Shown here one piece after another: positions 29,335 to 37,740 of a DNA stretch of 64,000 nucleotides. Below the pieces are notes generated by a model. The model was not told the DNA's origin. It ran no database searches and saw only the letters and a program-made list of their open reading frames with translations. Within the stretch, counting starts at the first letter, position 1. Each line of letters begins with the position of its first letter. The DNA is from Phenylobacterium sp. (GTDB lineage Bacteria; Pseudomonadota; Alphaproteobacteria; Caulobacterales; Caulobacteraceae): the NCBI RefSeq assembly GCF_030693405.1, contig NZ_JAUYAW010000046.1:1-64000 (forward strand). The letters are read 5' to 3'. The translations under genes and the position numbers were made by a program.

Positions 29335-29421
29335 TGTCATGCTCGGGCTTGTCCCGACCATCCATGAGCACCGGCGAGCGGCTGTGCGCATGGACCCTCG
29401 GGACAAGCCCGAGGGTGACGG
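29335..29421 (+). repeat. Bipartite palindromic dispersed repeat, copy 2
   Basis: Same architecture as copy 1: TCATGCTCGGGCTTGTCCCGACCAT, a spacer of about 35 nt starting CCATGAGCACCGG and ending GCATGGA, and CCCTCGGGACAAGCCCGAGGG followed by TGACGG. The first palindrome has a mismatch in its left arm. Lies between ygfZ and tag, both minus strand. Confidence 0.85.
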
Positions 29422-29424
29422 TGA

Positions 29425-30249
29425 TTATTGTTTGAGCGCCTGTTCGAACCAGTCAGGCCGCACCACGCGCACCGGCCGGCCGTCGACGGTGAGGTCGGCG
29501 CCCTCGATCCGGTCCAGGCGCAGCGACGCCATCGCCAGGCCGTCTGCGCCGCTGAGCACCTGTCCGGCCCGCAGCTCGCCGGCCAGCACCTCGGCGCCGG
29601 GCGCAGGCGCCTCGCCGTCGAAGGCGAGCGGCAGGAACCGGGTCTTCACCGTGCCGCGGCGCTTCATGCGCGAGGTCGTCTCCTGGCCGACGAAGCAGCC
29701 CTTCTTGAAGTCGATCCCGTTCAGCAGGTCGAAATTGGCCTCGATGGGATAGGTCTGCTCGACCCCCCAGTCGGCTGGTCCCGGCACGCCCAGGGACTGG
29801 GCGAAGGCGGTGTAGTCGGCCTCATCTCCTTCCGTCGCGTCCTGTGGCGCGGCCAGGCCATAGCCCCGCCAGCCCAGCTCCGGCAGCCGAGGGTCGTTGA
29901 GCCAGCCTTCGACCGGGGTCTCGCCGCCTCCGAACAGCACCGCGACCTCGGCCTCGCTGGCGGCGATCGTCACCTTGGCCCGCAGGCGGTAGATCGTCAG
30001 CCGCTGCAGGATCAGGTCCCGATGCTCGGCGGCCACGTCCAGCCAACATCCGTCCTCCCGGCCGATCACGAAGAGGTCATAGAGCACCCTGCCCTGGGGT
30101 GTGAGCAGGGCCCCGAAGCGGATCTCGCCTTCTGCCAGGGTTTCGACATTCTGGCTGATCAGATTGTGCAGGAAGTCCCGCCAGTCGGCCCCGCCCAGGG
30201 CGATGAGGGCGCGGCTGCGCAGGCGGACATAGCTCAGGGTGTGGACCAT
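29425..30249 (-). CDS. ygfZ: Folate-binding protein YgfZ/GcvT-like
   Basis: 274-residue GcvT-fold protein of the YgfZ/IBA57 family, which helps maintain certain Fe-S enzymes (such as MiaB) with folate. The diagnostic K-G-C-x-x-G-Q-E motif is present as KKGCFVGQETTSRMKRRG. The N-terminus (ALIALGGADWRDFLHNLISQ) matches the folate-binding region. Normal length. It is divergent from the GT9 gene with a 61-bp gap and separated from tag by repeat copy 2, so probably its own unit. Confidence 0.92.
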   Translation of the reverse strand: MVHTLSYVRLRSRALIALGGADWRDFLHNLISQNVETLAEGEIRFGALLTPQGRVLYDLFVIGREDGCWLDVAAEHRDLILQRLTIYRLRAKVTIAASEAEVAVLFGGGETPVEGWLNDPRLPELGWRGYGLAAPQDATEGDEADYTAFAQSLGVPGPADWGVEQTYPIEANFDLLNGIDFKKGCFVGQETTSRMKRRGTVKTRFLPLAFDGEAPAPGAEVLAGELRAGQVLSGADGLAMASLRLDRIEGADLTVDGRPVRVVRPDWFEQALKQ

Positions 30250-30310
30250 GCAGCACCACTTAGGATCGCGGCGGCTCGCGCGCCAGCCAGAGGCCCTCTA
30301 TAACCGGCCG

Positions 30311-31300
30311 ATGACGCAAGGGTCCTTCCCCATTCTGTTCATCACCGCGACCCGGATCGGGGACGCGGTGCTGGCCTCTGGCCTCCTGGCCAAGCTGCGC
30401 GAAGAGATTCCCAACGCCCGCTTCACCATCGTCGCCGGGCCGGCGGCCGCCCCGCTGTTTGCTGACACGCCGGGCCTGGATGAGGTGATCGTCTTCCAGA
30501 AGTCCCGCAATGGCGGCCACTGGTTCGCCCTGTGGAACAGGGTCCGTCACCGGCGCTGGGGCCTGGTGGTCGATCTGCGCGGCTCGGCCATGGCGAGCTT
30601 CGTGCGCACCAGGCGCCGGGCCATCTTCCGCCGCCAGCCGGGCGCACCGGTCCACAAGGTGATCGAGGCCGCTCGCCTGCTGAAGCTGGAGGATGAGCCG
30701 CCAGCCCCGCACATCTTCACCAGCCCGGAGACCGAGGCCGCCGCCGCCGCCCTGACCCAGGGCGAGGGGCCGATCCTGGCGCTGGCGCCGGCCGCCAACT
30801 GGGTGGGCAAGACCTGGCCCCTGGAGCGCTTCGCCCAACTGGCCATCCGCCTGCTGGGTGAGGGCGGCGATCTGCAGGGCGCGCGGCTGATGGTGTTGGG
30901 TTCGCCCGATGACACAGGCGTCGTCGCCTCCCTCAGGCACGTGGTCCCCAAGGCGAGATTCATCGATCTGGTGGGCAAGGTCGACCTGCTGACCAGCTAT
31001 GCGGCGCTGAGGCATGCGCGGCTGTTCGTCGGTAATGATTCGGGGCTGATGCACATGGCCGCCGCGGCCGGCGCCCCGACGCTCGGCCTGTTCGGCCCCT
31101 CCGACGACGCCCTGTATGGGCCGTGGGGGCCGCATACCCGGGTGGTGCGCGGGACCCGGGATTTCGAACAGATTCGCCTGCAGGACCCCGCCCTCAACCA
31201 GAGCTTCTGCCATATGATGGATCTCAGCGTCGACACGGTGGCCCAGGCTGCTAATCAATTGCTGAAACAGACGGAGATGAGCCATGGCCGCCACCTATGA
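30311..31300 (+). CDS. Glycosyltransferase family 9 (heptosyltransferase-like)
   Basis: 329-residue GT9 protein. The N-terminal domain starts ILFITATRIGDAVLASGLLAKL, as in ADP-heptose:LPS heptosyltransferases, and the C-terminal domain has the nucleotide-sugar site PAANWVGKTWPLERFAQLA and FVGNDSGLMHMAAAAGAPTLGLFGPSD. It likely adds a sugar to lipopolysaccharide core at the inner membrane; the exact sugar is unknown. No other LPS genes are adjacent. Its last 17 bases overlap the start of the next gene, so it is coupled with the dihydroorotase-like gene. The ATG at 30311 follows the true family N-terminus. Confidence 0.88.
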   Translation: MTQGSFPILFITATRIGDAVLASGLLAKLREEIPNARFTIVAGPAAAPLFADTPGLDEVIVFQKSRNGGHWFALWNRVRHRRWGLVVDLRGSAMASFVRTRRRAIFRRQPGAPVHKVIEAARLLKLEDEPPAPHIFTSPETEAAAAALTQGEGPILALAPAANWVGKTWPLERFAQLAIRLLGEGGDLQGARLMVLGSPDDTGVVASLRHVVPKARFIDLVGKVDLLTSYAALRHARLFVGNDSGLMHMAAAAGAPTLGLFGPSDDALYGPWGPHTRVVRGTRDFEQIRLQDPALNQSFCHMMDLSVDTVAQAANQLLKQTEMSHGRHL

Positions 31301-32618
31301 CCTGATCGTCCATGGAGGCGAGGTGGTGAATCACGACGGTCGTGGCGGCGCCGACGTCGGGGTGCGCGACGGCAAGATCGTCGCCATCGGCGACCTGTCC
31401 CAGGCCTCGGCCGCCGAGCGCTTCGATGCGACAGGGCTCCACGTCCTGCCGGGCGTGATCGACACCCAGGTCCACTTCCGAGAGCCGGGCCTGGAGTGGA
31501 AGGAAGACCTCGAAAGCGGCTCGCGCGGGGCGGTGCTGGGCGGCGTGGTCGCCGTCTTCGAGATGCCCAATACCGAGCCCACCACCACCGATCCCGACGC
31601 CCTGGCCGACAAGCTGGCGAGGGCCAAGGGGCGGATGCATTGCGACCACGCCTTCTATGTGGGCGGCACCCACGAGAACGCCACCTTCCTCGGCGAGCTG
31701 GAGCGCCTGCCCGGCTGTTGCGGGATCAAGGTGTTCATGGGCGCGTCGACCGGCACCCTGCTGGTGCAGGACGACGAGGGCGTCGAGCAGGTGCTGCGCC
31801 ACATCAATCGAAGGGCGGCGTTCCACTCCGAAGACGAGTACCGGCTCGCCGATCGGCGCCATCTGGCGCGGACCGGCGACTGGACCAGCCATCCTGAGGT
31901 GCGTGACGCCGAGGCCGCGATCCAGTCGACAGAGCGCCTGCTGCGCCTTGCCCGCAAGCTGGGCAAGCGCATCCACGTCCTGCACGTGACCACGGCCGAA
32001 GAGGTCGAGATCCTGGCCCGCAACAAGGACGTGGCCAGCGTCGAGATGACGCCCCAGCACCTGACGCTCGAAGGCCCAGAGGCCTATGAGCGGCTGAAGG
32101 GCTTCGCCCAGATGAATCCGCCGATCCGCGACGCCGCCCACCGGGCCGGCCTCTGGCGCGGCATGGCCGCCGGGGTCACCGACGTGATTGGCTCCGACCA
32201 TGCCCCCCACACCCGCGAGGAGAAGGCCAGGCCCTATCCCGCCTCGCCCTCGGGCATGCCCGGCGTGCAGACCCTGGTGCCGGTCATGCTGACCCATGTG
32301 GCCGACGGGCGTCTGTCCCTGGAGCGGTTCGTGGACCTGACCAGCCACGGCGCCAACCGGCTGTTTGGCCTGGCCGACAAGGGCCGACTGGCGGTGGGCT
32401 ATGACGCCGACCTCACCATCGTCGATCTGAAGGCCCGGCGGACCATCACCCACGCCGCCCAGGCCAACCGGGCCGGCTGGACGCCCTTTGACGGCATGGA
32501 GGCCAAGGGCTGGCCCATGGCCACCATCATCCGCGGCCGGGTGGTCATGCGCGATGACGAGGTGGTGGCCGAGGGGATCGGGGAGCCGGCCCGCTTCGCC
32601 GAGACCCTGGCGGGCTGA
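31284..32618 (+). CDS. Dihydroorotase-like amidohydrolase
   Basis: 444-residue amidohydrolase of the class I dihydroorotase family, which would close carbamoyl-aspartate to dihydroorotate in pyrimidine synthesis. Seen: metal-site region VIDTQVHFREPG, the putative carboxylated lysine in GIKVFMGAST, FHSEDEYRL, the HVLHVTT histidine and the catalytic aspartate in GSDHAPHTREEK. The usual D-x-H-V-H is D-T-Q-V-H here, so the first metal histidine is a glutamine. I recall a related alphaproteobacterial clade sharing this. It may be an authentic variant or a non-pyrimidine or inactive homologue. Overlaps the GT9 gene by 17 bp; no other pyr gene is near. Confidence 0.82.
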   Translation: MAATYDLIVHGGEVVNHDGRGGADVGVRDGKIVAIGDLSQASAAERFDATGLHVLPGVIDTQVHFREPGLEWKEDLESGSRGAVLGGVVAVFEMPNTEPTTTDPDALADKLARAKGRMHCDHAFYVGGTHENATFLGELERLPGCCGIKVFMGASTGTLLVQDDEGVEQVLRHINRRAAFHSEDEYRLADRRHLARTGDWTSHPEVRDAEAAIQSTERLLRLARKLGKRIHVLHVTTAEEVEILARNKDVASVEMTPQHLTLEGPEAYERLKGFAQMNPPIRDAAHRAGLWRGMAAGVTDVIGSDHAPHTREEKARPYPASPSGMPGVQTLVPVMLTHVADGRLSLERFVDLTSHGANRLFGLADKGRLAVGYDADLTIVDLKARRTITHAAQANRAGWTPFDGMEAKGWPMATIIRGRVVMRDDEVVAEGIGEPARFAETLAG

Positions 32619-32687
32619 GGGACCTTTCCGACCGGCCGCCTTCGGCGCCCCCTTTCCAGGCGCCGTCGCTCGCGTCCATAAAGTTGC

Positions 32688-34463
32688 ATGGACGCAGAGC
32701 TTCGCATCGAGACGGCCCCCTTCCGGGATCCCCGCTACGCCCCCAAGCGACTTGAGGTGGACCGGCGGCCTGACGGGACCCTGGTGCTCGCCAATCCCAC
32801 CCCGTTTTCCCAGGGCTTCCAGACCGCGCTAGACGCCCTAGACTACTGGCGGGCCGCCGCGCCTGACCGGGTCTGGCTGGCCGAGCGGGCCGGGGCGGGC
32901 TGGCGCACGCTCACCTATGGCGAGGCGTGGCATGCGGTGACCCATCTGGCCGGCGGCCTGGTCGCCCGGGGCCTGACCGGTCCGCGGCCGATCCTGATCC
33001 TGGCCCACAACGGCATCGACCACGCGCTGTTGATGTATGCGGCCATGAGCCAGGGAACGCCGGTGGCGCCGGTCTCGCCCCAGTATGGCCTGGCCGGGGC
33101 CAATCTCGCGCGGCTGACCCACGCCTGCGAGGTTCTGAAGCCGGCGGTGGTCTTTACCGAGGACGCCGAACGCTTCGCCAGCGGCCTCTCTGCGGAAATC
33201 CTGGCGGGCCTGCCGGTGATCGCCGCCAGCCACGGCCGGCCCGGCCACATCACCCCGGCCGAGCTCTATGGGGCGGCGACGTCGCCCACGGCCAGGCCCG
33301 AACATCACGCCAAGTATCTGCTGACCTCCGGCTCCACCGGCCTGCCCAAGGCGGTGATCATCACCCAGCAGGCTCTGGCTCTGAACTCGGCCCAGATCGC
33401 GGCCTGTTTCGAAGATGACGAGCCGCCGGTGATGGTCAATTCCGCCCCCTGGAGCCACAGCCTGGGGGCCAATTCCATCCTGCACATGGCCGCCACCCGG
33501 GGCGGCACGCTCTATATCGACGCCGGCCAGCCCACGGCGGCGCGGTTTGCCGAGACCGTTCGGAACCTGCGCGAGGTCGCGCCGACCTATCACAACATGG
33601 TGCCGGCCGGCTGGATGCTGCTGGTGGACGAGCTGGAGAAGGACGAGGCGCTGGCGCGCACCTTCTTCTCCCGGGTGCGGCTGATGCAGTATGGCGGCGC
33701 AAGCCTCGGCCAGGACATCAGCGACCGGATCCAGGCCGTGGCCGTTCGCACGGTGGGCGAGAGGATCAGCTTCGCCAGCGGCTATGGCGCCACCGAGACC
33801 GGCCCTACCGCCTGCAATGTCCACTGGCCCAATGACCGCATGGGCCTCATCGGCCTGCCCGTGCCCGGCACGGCGGTGAAGCTGGTTCCTGTGGCCGGCA
33901 AGCTGGAGTTCCGGGTTAAGGGGCCGCAGATCACCCCGGGCTATCTGGGCCGTCCCGAACTCTCGGCCCAGTCCTTCGACGAGGACGGTTTCTACATCCT
34001 CGGTGATGCGGCGCGCCTGGTGGAGGCCGATCGGCCAGAGGCTGGGCTCGCCTTCGACGGCCGCATCTCGGAGAACTTCAAGCTGGCCAGCGGCACCTTC
34101 GTCGCCGTCGGCGAGGTGCGGATCGCGGCCCTGTCGGCGGTCGGTGGCGCGGTCACCGACGCGGTGGTTTGCGGTGAGGGCCAGGCGTCGCTCGGCCTGA
34201 TGTTCTATCCCGATCCGCGCCGGCCCCGAGAAGAGGTGGACGCTGCCGTCCGCACGGGTCTCGCCGCCTACAACGCCAGGGCTCGCGGCGGCGGCCGCAT
34301 CGCTCGCGCCCTGGTCTTGCCTGACGGACCGGACGGCGCGTCCGGCGAGATCACCGACAAGGGTTATATCGCCCAGGCCCTGGCCCGCACCCGCCGCGCA
34401 GAGGCGCTCACCCGCCTCTTCGCCCGACCTGTCCCCCCTGACGTGATGGTGTTTGACCAATGA
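32688..34463 (+). CDS. Acyl-CoA synthetase, feruloyl-CoA synthase-like
   Basis: 591-residue ANL-superfamily adenylating enzyme that activates a carboxylic acid to an acyl-CoA. Motif A3 is LLTSGSTGLPKAVI (about residue 205-218), then A5 ASGYGATETGP, the A7-type F-Y-I-L-G-D-A and the A8 region F-D-G-R-I-S-E-N-F-K-L. N-terminal sequence YAPKRLEVDRRPDGTLVLANPTPF resembles feruloyl-CoA synthases acting on hydroxycinnamates. The terminal A10 lysine region is not obvious by eye. The stop overlaps the following ThDP-enzyme start (ATGA), so the two are co-translated. Confidence 0.82.
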   Translation: MDAELRIETAPFRDPRYAPKRLEVDRRPDGTLVLANPTPFSQGFQTALDALDYWRAAAPDRVWLAERAGAGWRTLTYGEAWHAVTHLAGGLVARGLTGPRPILILAHNGIDHALLMYAAMSQGTPVAPVSPQYGLAGANLARLTHACEVLKPAVVFTEDAERFASGLSAEILAGLPVIAASHGRPGHITPAELYGAATSPTARPEHHAKYLLTSGSTGLPKAVIITQQALALNSAQIAACFEDDEPPVMVNSAPWSHSLGANSILHMAATRGGTLYIDAGQPTAARFAETVRNLREVAPTYHNMVPAGWMLLVDELEKDEALARTFFSRVRLMQYGGASLGQDISDRIQAVAVRTVGERISFASGYGATETGPTACNVHWPNDRMGLIGLPVPGTAVKLVPVAGKLEFRVKGPQITPGYLGRPELSAQSFDEDGFYILGDAARLVEADRPEAGLAFDGRISENFKLASGTFVAVGEVRIAALSAVGGAVTDAVVCGEGQASLGLMFYPDPRRPREEVDAAVRTGLAAYNARARGGGRIARALVLPDGPDGASGEITDKGYIAQALARTRRAEALTRLFARPVPPDVMVFDQ

Positions 34464-36004
34464 ATGGCGCCGACGCCCTGATCGAGACCCTGTTGGCCAA
34501 TGGGGTCGACGCCTGCTTCGCCAATCCCGGCACCAGCGAGATGCAGTTCGTCGCCGCCCTGGACGGGCAGCCGAAGATGCGGCCGGTGCTCTGTCTGTTC
34601 GAAGGCGTGGCCACCGGCGCCGCCGACGGCTTCGGCCGCATGGCCGACCGGCCAGCCTGCACCCTGCTGCACCTGGGCCCAGGCTACGGCAACGGCCTGG
34701 CCAATCTGCACAATGCGCGCCGGGCCTATACGCCGCTGGTCAATGTGGTGGGCGATCACGCCACCTATCACCGGCAGTACGACGCACCGCTGAACTCCGA
34801 CATCCCGACCATCGTGGGGCCAAACTCCCTGTGGGTGAAGTCGGCCGACCGCGCCCACGACGTGGCTGCGCTGACCGCAGAGGCGGTCGCCGCCAGCTAT
34901 GGTCCCCCGGGCGGCCCGGTCAGTCTGATCCTGCCCGCCGACTCCGCCTGGACCGAGACGACGGCCGGCGCGGTGAAGGCGAAGAAACCTGAGCGGCCGG
35001 CCCCTTCGGGGGCGGCGGTGGACGCCGCGGCCCGGGCTGTCCGCGGGGCGAAGAAACCCGTCCTGCTGATCGGCGGTCAGGCCTGTCGAGCCGAGGCCAT
35101 GGTCCAGGCCGCCCGGCTCTCGGCCCACGGGGTGCGCGTCCTGGCCGACACCTTCGTCGCCCGGCAGGGTCGGGGCGCGGGCCTCTTCCAGCCGGGACGC
35201 ATGCAGTATTTCGGCGAGGCGGCCCTGGCCGACCTCGACGGGACCGACCTGATGCTGCTGGCGGGCACGACCCAGCCGGTGGCCTTCTTCGCCTATCCGG
35301 ACCGGCCAAGCCTGCTGGTGCCGGAGGGCTGCGACCTGATGACCCTGGTCAGCCGGGCCGAGGACGCGGTGGCGGGCCTGCGCGCCCTGGCCGATGCGCT
35401 GGGCGCCCCGGCGTCCGGCCCCGTCCAGCCGCTCAAGCGGCCGGAGGCTGCGCCCACCGGTGCGATGACCCCCCAGGCGGCCGGGGTCTCCATCGCCCGA
35501 CACCTGCCGGAGGGCGCCATCATCTGCGATGACTCGGTGACGTCTGGCGGCGGCGTGGCCAGCCAGACCGGCACGGCGGCGCCGCACGAGGTGCTGGCGC
35601 TGACCGGCGGCGCCATCGGCCAGGCGATCCCGCTGTCCATTGGTGCGGCCGTCGCCTGTCCTGACCGCAAGGTCCTGTCGCTGAACGGCGACGGGGCGGC
35701 CATGTACACCGTCCAGGGCCTGTGGACGATCGCCCGGGAAAATCTCGACGTCACCGTGGTGGTCTTCGCCAACCACGCCTATCGGATCCTGGGTATCGAG
35801 CTTGGCCGGACCGGCGCAGGGGCGGCGGGGCCGTCCGCCGCCAAGCTGCTGGACCTGGGCGATCCGAAGATCGACTGGGTGTCCATGGCCAAGGCCATGG
35901 GCCTGCCGGCGGTGCGCTGCGAAACCGCCGAGTCCTTCGAGACCGTCTTCGCCTCGGCCATGCGCCAGACCGGGCCGATGTTCATCGAGGCCGCCATCGC
36001 CTGA
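34460..36004 (+). CDS. Thiamine diphosphate-dependent enzyme (acetolactate synthase/benzoylformate decarboxylase-like)
   Basis: 514-residue ThDP enzyme of the acetolactate synthase/benzoylformate decarboxylase superfamily. The N-terminal Pyr domain holds the activator glutamate in LCLFEGVATGAADGFGRMA; the PP domain has the ThDP/Mg motif LSLNGDGAAMYTVQGLWTIARENLDVTVVVFANHAYRIL in segments (GDG followed by N about 27 residues on). It is shorter than true acetolactate synthases (about 560-600) and no regulatory ilvN subunit is nearby. Overlap with the acyl-CoA ligase gene suggests a shared pathway on an aromatic or branched acid rather than branched-chain amino acids. Product not assignable. Confidence 0.8.
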   Translation: MNGADALIETLLANGVDACFANPGTSEMQFVAALDGQPKMRPVLCLFEGVATGAADGFGRMADRPACTLLHLGPGYGNGLANLHNARRAYTPLVNVVGDHATYHRQYDAPLNSDIPTIVGPNSLWVKSADRAHDVAALTAEAVAASYGPPGGPVSLILPADSAWTETTAGAVKAKKPERPAPSGAAVDAAARAVRGAKKPVLLIGGQACRAEAMVQAARLSAHGVRVLADTFVARQGRGAGLFQPGRMQYFGEAALADLDGTDLMLLAGTTQPVAFFAYPDRPSLLVPEGCDLMTLVSRAEDAVAGLRALADALGAPASGPVQPLKRPEAAPTGAMTPQAAGVSIARHLPEGAIICDDSVTSGGGVASQTGTAAPHEVLALTGGAIGQAIPLSIGAAVACPDRKVLSLNGDGAAMYTVQGLWTIARENLDVTVVVFANHAYRILGIELGRTGAGAAGPSAAKLLDLGDPKIDWVSMAKAMGLPAVRCETAESFETVFASAMRQTGPMFIEAAIA

Positions 36005-36028
36005 GCCATCAGTACGCCGCGCAAAGCA

Positions 36029-36058
36029 AAGGGCCCGCGGCTTGCGCCGCGGGCCCTT
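36029..36058 (+). terminator. Strong bidirectional hairpin terminator
   Basis: AAGGGCCCGCGGC-TTGC-GCCGCGGGCCCTT: a perfect 13-bp stem with a 4-nt loop (36029-36058), followed by CTTCGT on the plus strand and TTGCTTTGC on the minus strand. It lies between the convergent ThDP gene and the cysteine-repeat gene. Confidence 0.85.
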
Positions 36059-36082
36059 CTTCGTGCCGTCTGATCGAGGCGA

Positions 36083-37414
36083 TCAGGTGTTGCCCGGCAG
36101 CTTGCAGCCGCCGGCGATGCCCTTGGCGAAGGCGCAGCCCATGGCTTCCACCGCATTGATCGGGTTCTGCTTGTACTCGATCATGTAGCCGGCCAGGCCG
36201 TCGGCGCAGGCGACCTCGACATAGGCCGAGCCGTCGGCGGTCTTGCCCACCAGGCGCTGGCCCGAGACGACGCAGCTGTCACGGCCAAGCTTCTTCAGGT
36301 CGCCGGTCAGGGCGGCATAGGCGCTGTTCTCGGGGTTCAGGCCGCAGCGATAGCCGACGATCGGCGCATAGGCGCAGTTGTAGACGGCGCTCTTGTTGAG
36401 TTCGAAGACGCCGACGCCGCCGGGCTTGCCGTCCTTGCAGACCAGCTCGACCACGTCCTTGCCGCCGGAAGCCGGGAAGACCGCATACTTGTCGACGTCG
36501 CAGTCGAAGCCCGCGGCCTTGGACAGACGGGTGTAGAGGGCAGCCTGCTCGGTGGCCGCCTCACGGGCGTCGGTCAGGGTGCAGCCGCCCAGGACGCCGA
36601 GGGCGCGGGCGCAGTCCCAGGATTCCGCCAGCTGGCCGGTGCTGGCCACCTTGTAGATGTAGCCCTTGCCGTCCTCGCAGGCGGCTTCGAAGTAGTTGGA
36701 GCCATCGGTGGTGGCGCCCACGAAGCGACGCTGGCTGACCGCGCAGCTCTTGGCGTCGGCGGTCGCCATCTGGTCCACGATCCGCAGGCGCGAGGCGGCG
36801 TCGCCGAGCTCGCAGCGGATGTTGGTCTCGGCCTGGTCGTAGACAAGGCAGTTGGTGGCGTCGACCTTGGTGTCGGCGGTGGCCGGATAGCCGGTGTTCA
36901 GGATGTAGCCGGAGACGCCATCCTCGCAGGCCACTTCGAAGAAGGTGTTGGTGGCCGAACGGCCGATGGAGCGGCTGTTGACGATGGGGCAGGTCACCCC
37001 GTCCTTGGCGGCCAGCTTGGCCAGCTCAGCCTGCGGGTTCTGGTTGCCGGGCAGTTGGCAGGCGAGCGCCGAGGGCTTGCCGTCGGCGGTCGGGGCGGCG
37101 GCCTCGATGCAGGTGTAGAGGTTGGTGGCCCCGCCGGTCACGGCCTCGATCACGAAGCCCATGCCTTCCTGGCAGTCGACTTCGTAGTACGAGGTCGAGG
37201 TCTTGGCCCGGCGATCCTCGTTCTTGCCGATCAGGCGGGCGTCGACGACCTGGCAGTTCAGGCCGGCGGCCTGGGCCACGGCCGGGGCCTCGGCCATGCC
37301 CTGGGTGCGCGCCTTTTCGGTGACGCCGGCGTCGCGGGACTGCGACATCACAGCGGCCGGCGCCAGGGCGACCAGGGCCAGGGCTGCGGCGAGCCCGATT
37401 GTCTTGCGCCTCAT
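36083..37414 (-). CDS. Exported protein of five cysteine-rich repeats
   Basis: 443-residue secreted protein with a signal peptide (LAAALALVALAPAAVMSQS, cleavage near residue 25). The mature part is five tandem domains of 65-85 residues with the pattern C-x-V/I ... R-x-I/V-G ... Y/F-x-E-V-A-C-x-D-G ... G-Y-x-I ... C ... C-x-L, starting at CQVVDARLIG, CPIVNSRSIG, CAVSQRRFVG, CDVDKYAVFP and CVVSGQRLVG. Each has four cysteines, enough for two disulfides. Repeat four is the most diverged: it has lost the R-x-V-G. I do not recognise a named family. It is alone between a terminator and a divergent promoter region. Confidence 0.85.
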   Translation of the reverse strand: MRRKTIGLAAALALVALAPAAVMSQSRDAGVTEKARTQGMAEAPAVAQAAGLNCQVVDARLIGKNEDRRAKTSTSYYEVDCQEGMGFVIEAVTGGATNLYTCIEAAAPTADGKPSALACQLPGNQNPQAELAKLAAKDGVTCPIVNSRSIGRSATNTFFEVACEDGVSGYILNTGYPATADTKVDATNCLVYDQAETNIRCELGDAASRLRIVDQMATADAKSCAVSQRRFVGATTDGSNYFEAACEDGKGYIYKVASTGQLAESWDCARALGVLGGCTLTDAREAATEQAALYTRLSKAAGFDCDVDKYAVFPASGGKDVVELVCKDGKPGGVGVFELNKSAVYNCAYAPIVGYRCGLNPENSAYAALTGDLKKLGRDSCVVSGQRLVGKTADGSAYVEVACADGLAGYMIEYKQNPINAVEAMGCAFAKGIAGGCKLPGNT

Positions 37415-37446
37415 GATAAGCTCATCTCCTGGGGGTGGTTCCTCTG

Positions 37447-37481
37447 CGCGGAGATAAGCCTCCGCGAACCATTGGGGTCAA
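37447..37481 (-). promoter_or_regulatory. Promoter with overlapping inverted repeat for the cysteine-repeat gene
   Basis: Minus-strand TTGACC (37481-37476), 17-nt spacer, CTTATC (37458-37453). The inverted repeat CGCGGAG-ATAAGC-CTCCGCG (37447-37466) covers the -10, so it could be an operator or a hairpin at the mRNA 5' end. The ATG is about 39 nt downstream after AGGAGAT. Confidence 0.6.
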
Positions 37482-37680
37482 GGTCGCGTCTTTTGACGAC
37501 CGAACTGTGGCGCCCCGGCGAACGGCTTGGTTGCAAGCTTCACTATATAGAATTCGCCAGTCGTTTGGTCTGAACTCACCATCGACCTTGCCAGATGAAC
37601 GGCGACTGACTGGGCTCGGCCCTGTCTTCGCGCAAGGTGTCGGGAGCCCCATGGGCGCGAGCGGAATCCGCATTCGCCCG

Positions 37681-37709
37681 TCGACGCTCGTCGCAGACCG
37701 GCCTAGAAT
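37681..37709 (+). promoter_or_regulatory. Promoter-like element for the enoyl-CoA hydratase operon
   Basis: TCGACG (37681-37686), 17-nt spacer, TAGAAT (37704-37709). It is followed by a GGGAGG Shine-Dalgarno at 37729-37734 and ATG at 37741, giving a short leader. Confidence 0.6.
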
Positions 37710-37740
37710 TTACGGAGTAAGACAAATTGGGAGGACCGAC

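Larger units (their letters stand above)
37415..37740. other. Divergent 326-bp intergenic region with facing promoters
   Basis: No gene supported; the plus-strand ORF reading through it is the upstream extension of the enoyl-CoA hydratase frame. It holds a promoter for each flanking gene, listed separately, and an imperfect inverted repeat GGTCG(C)GTC-TTTT-GACGACC near 37482-37502. Confidence 0.6.
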
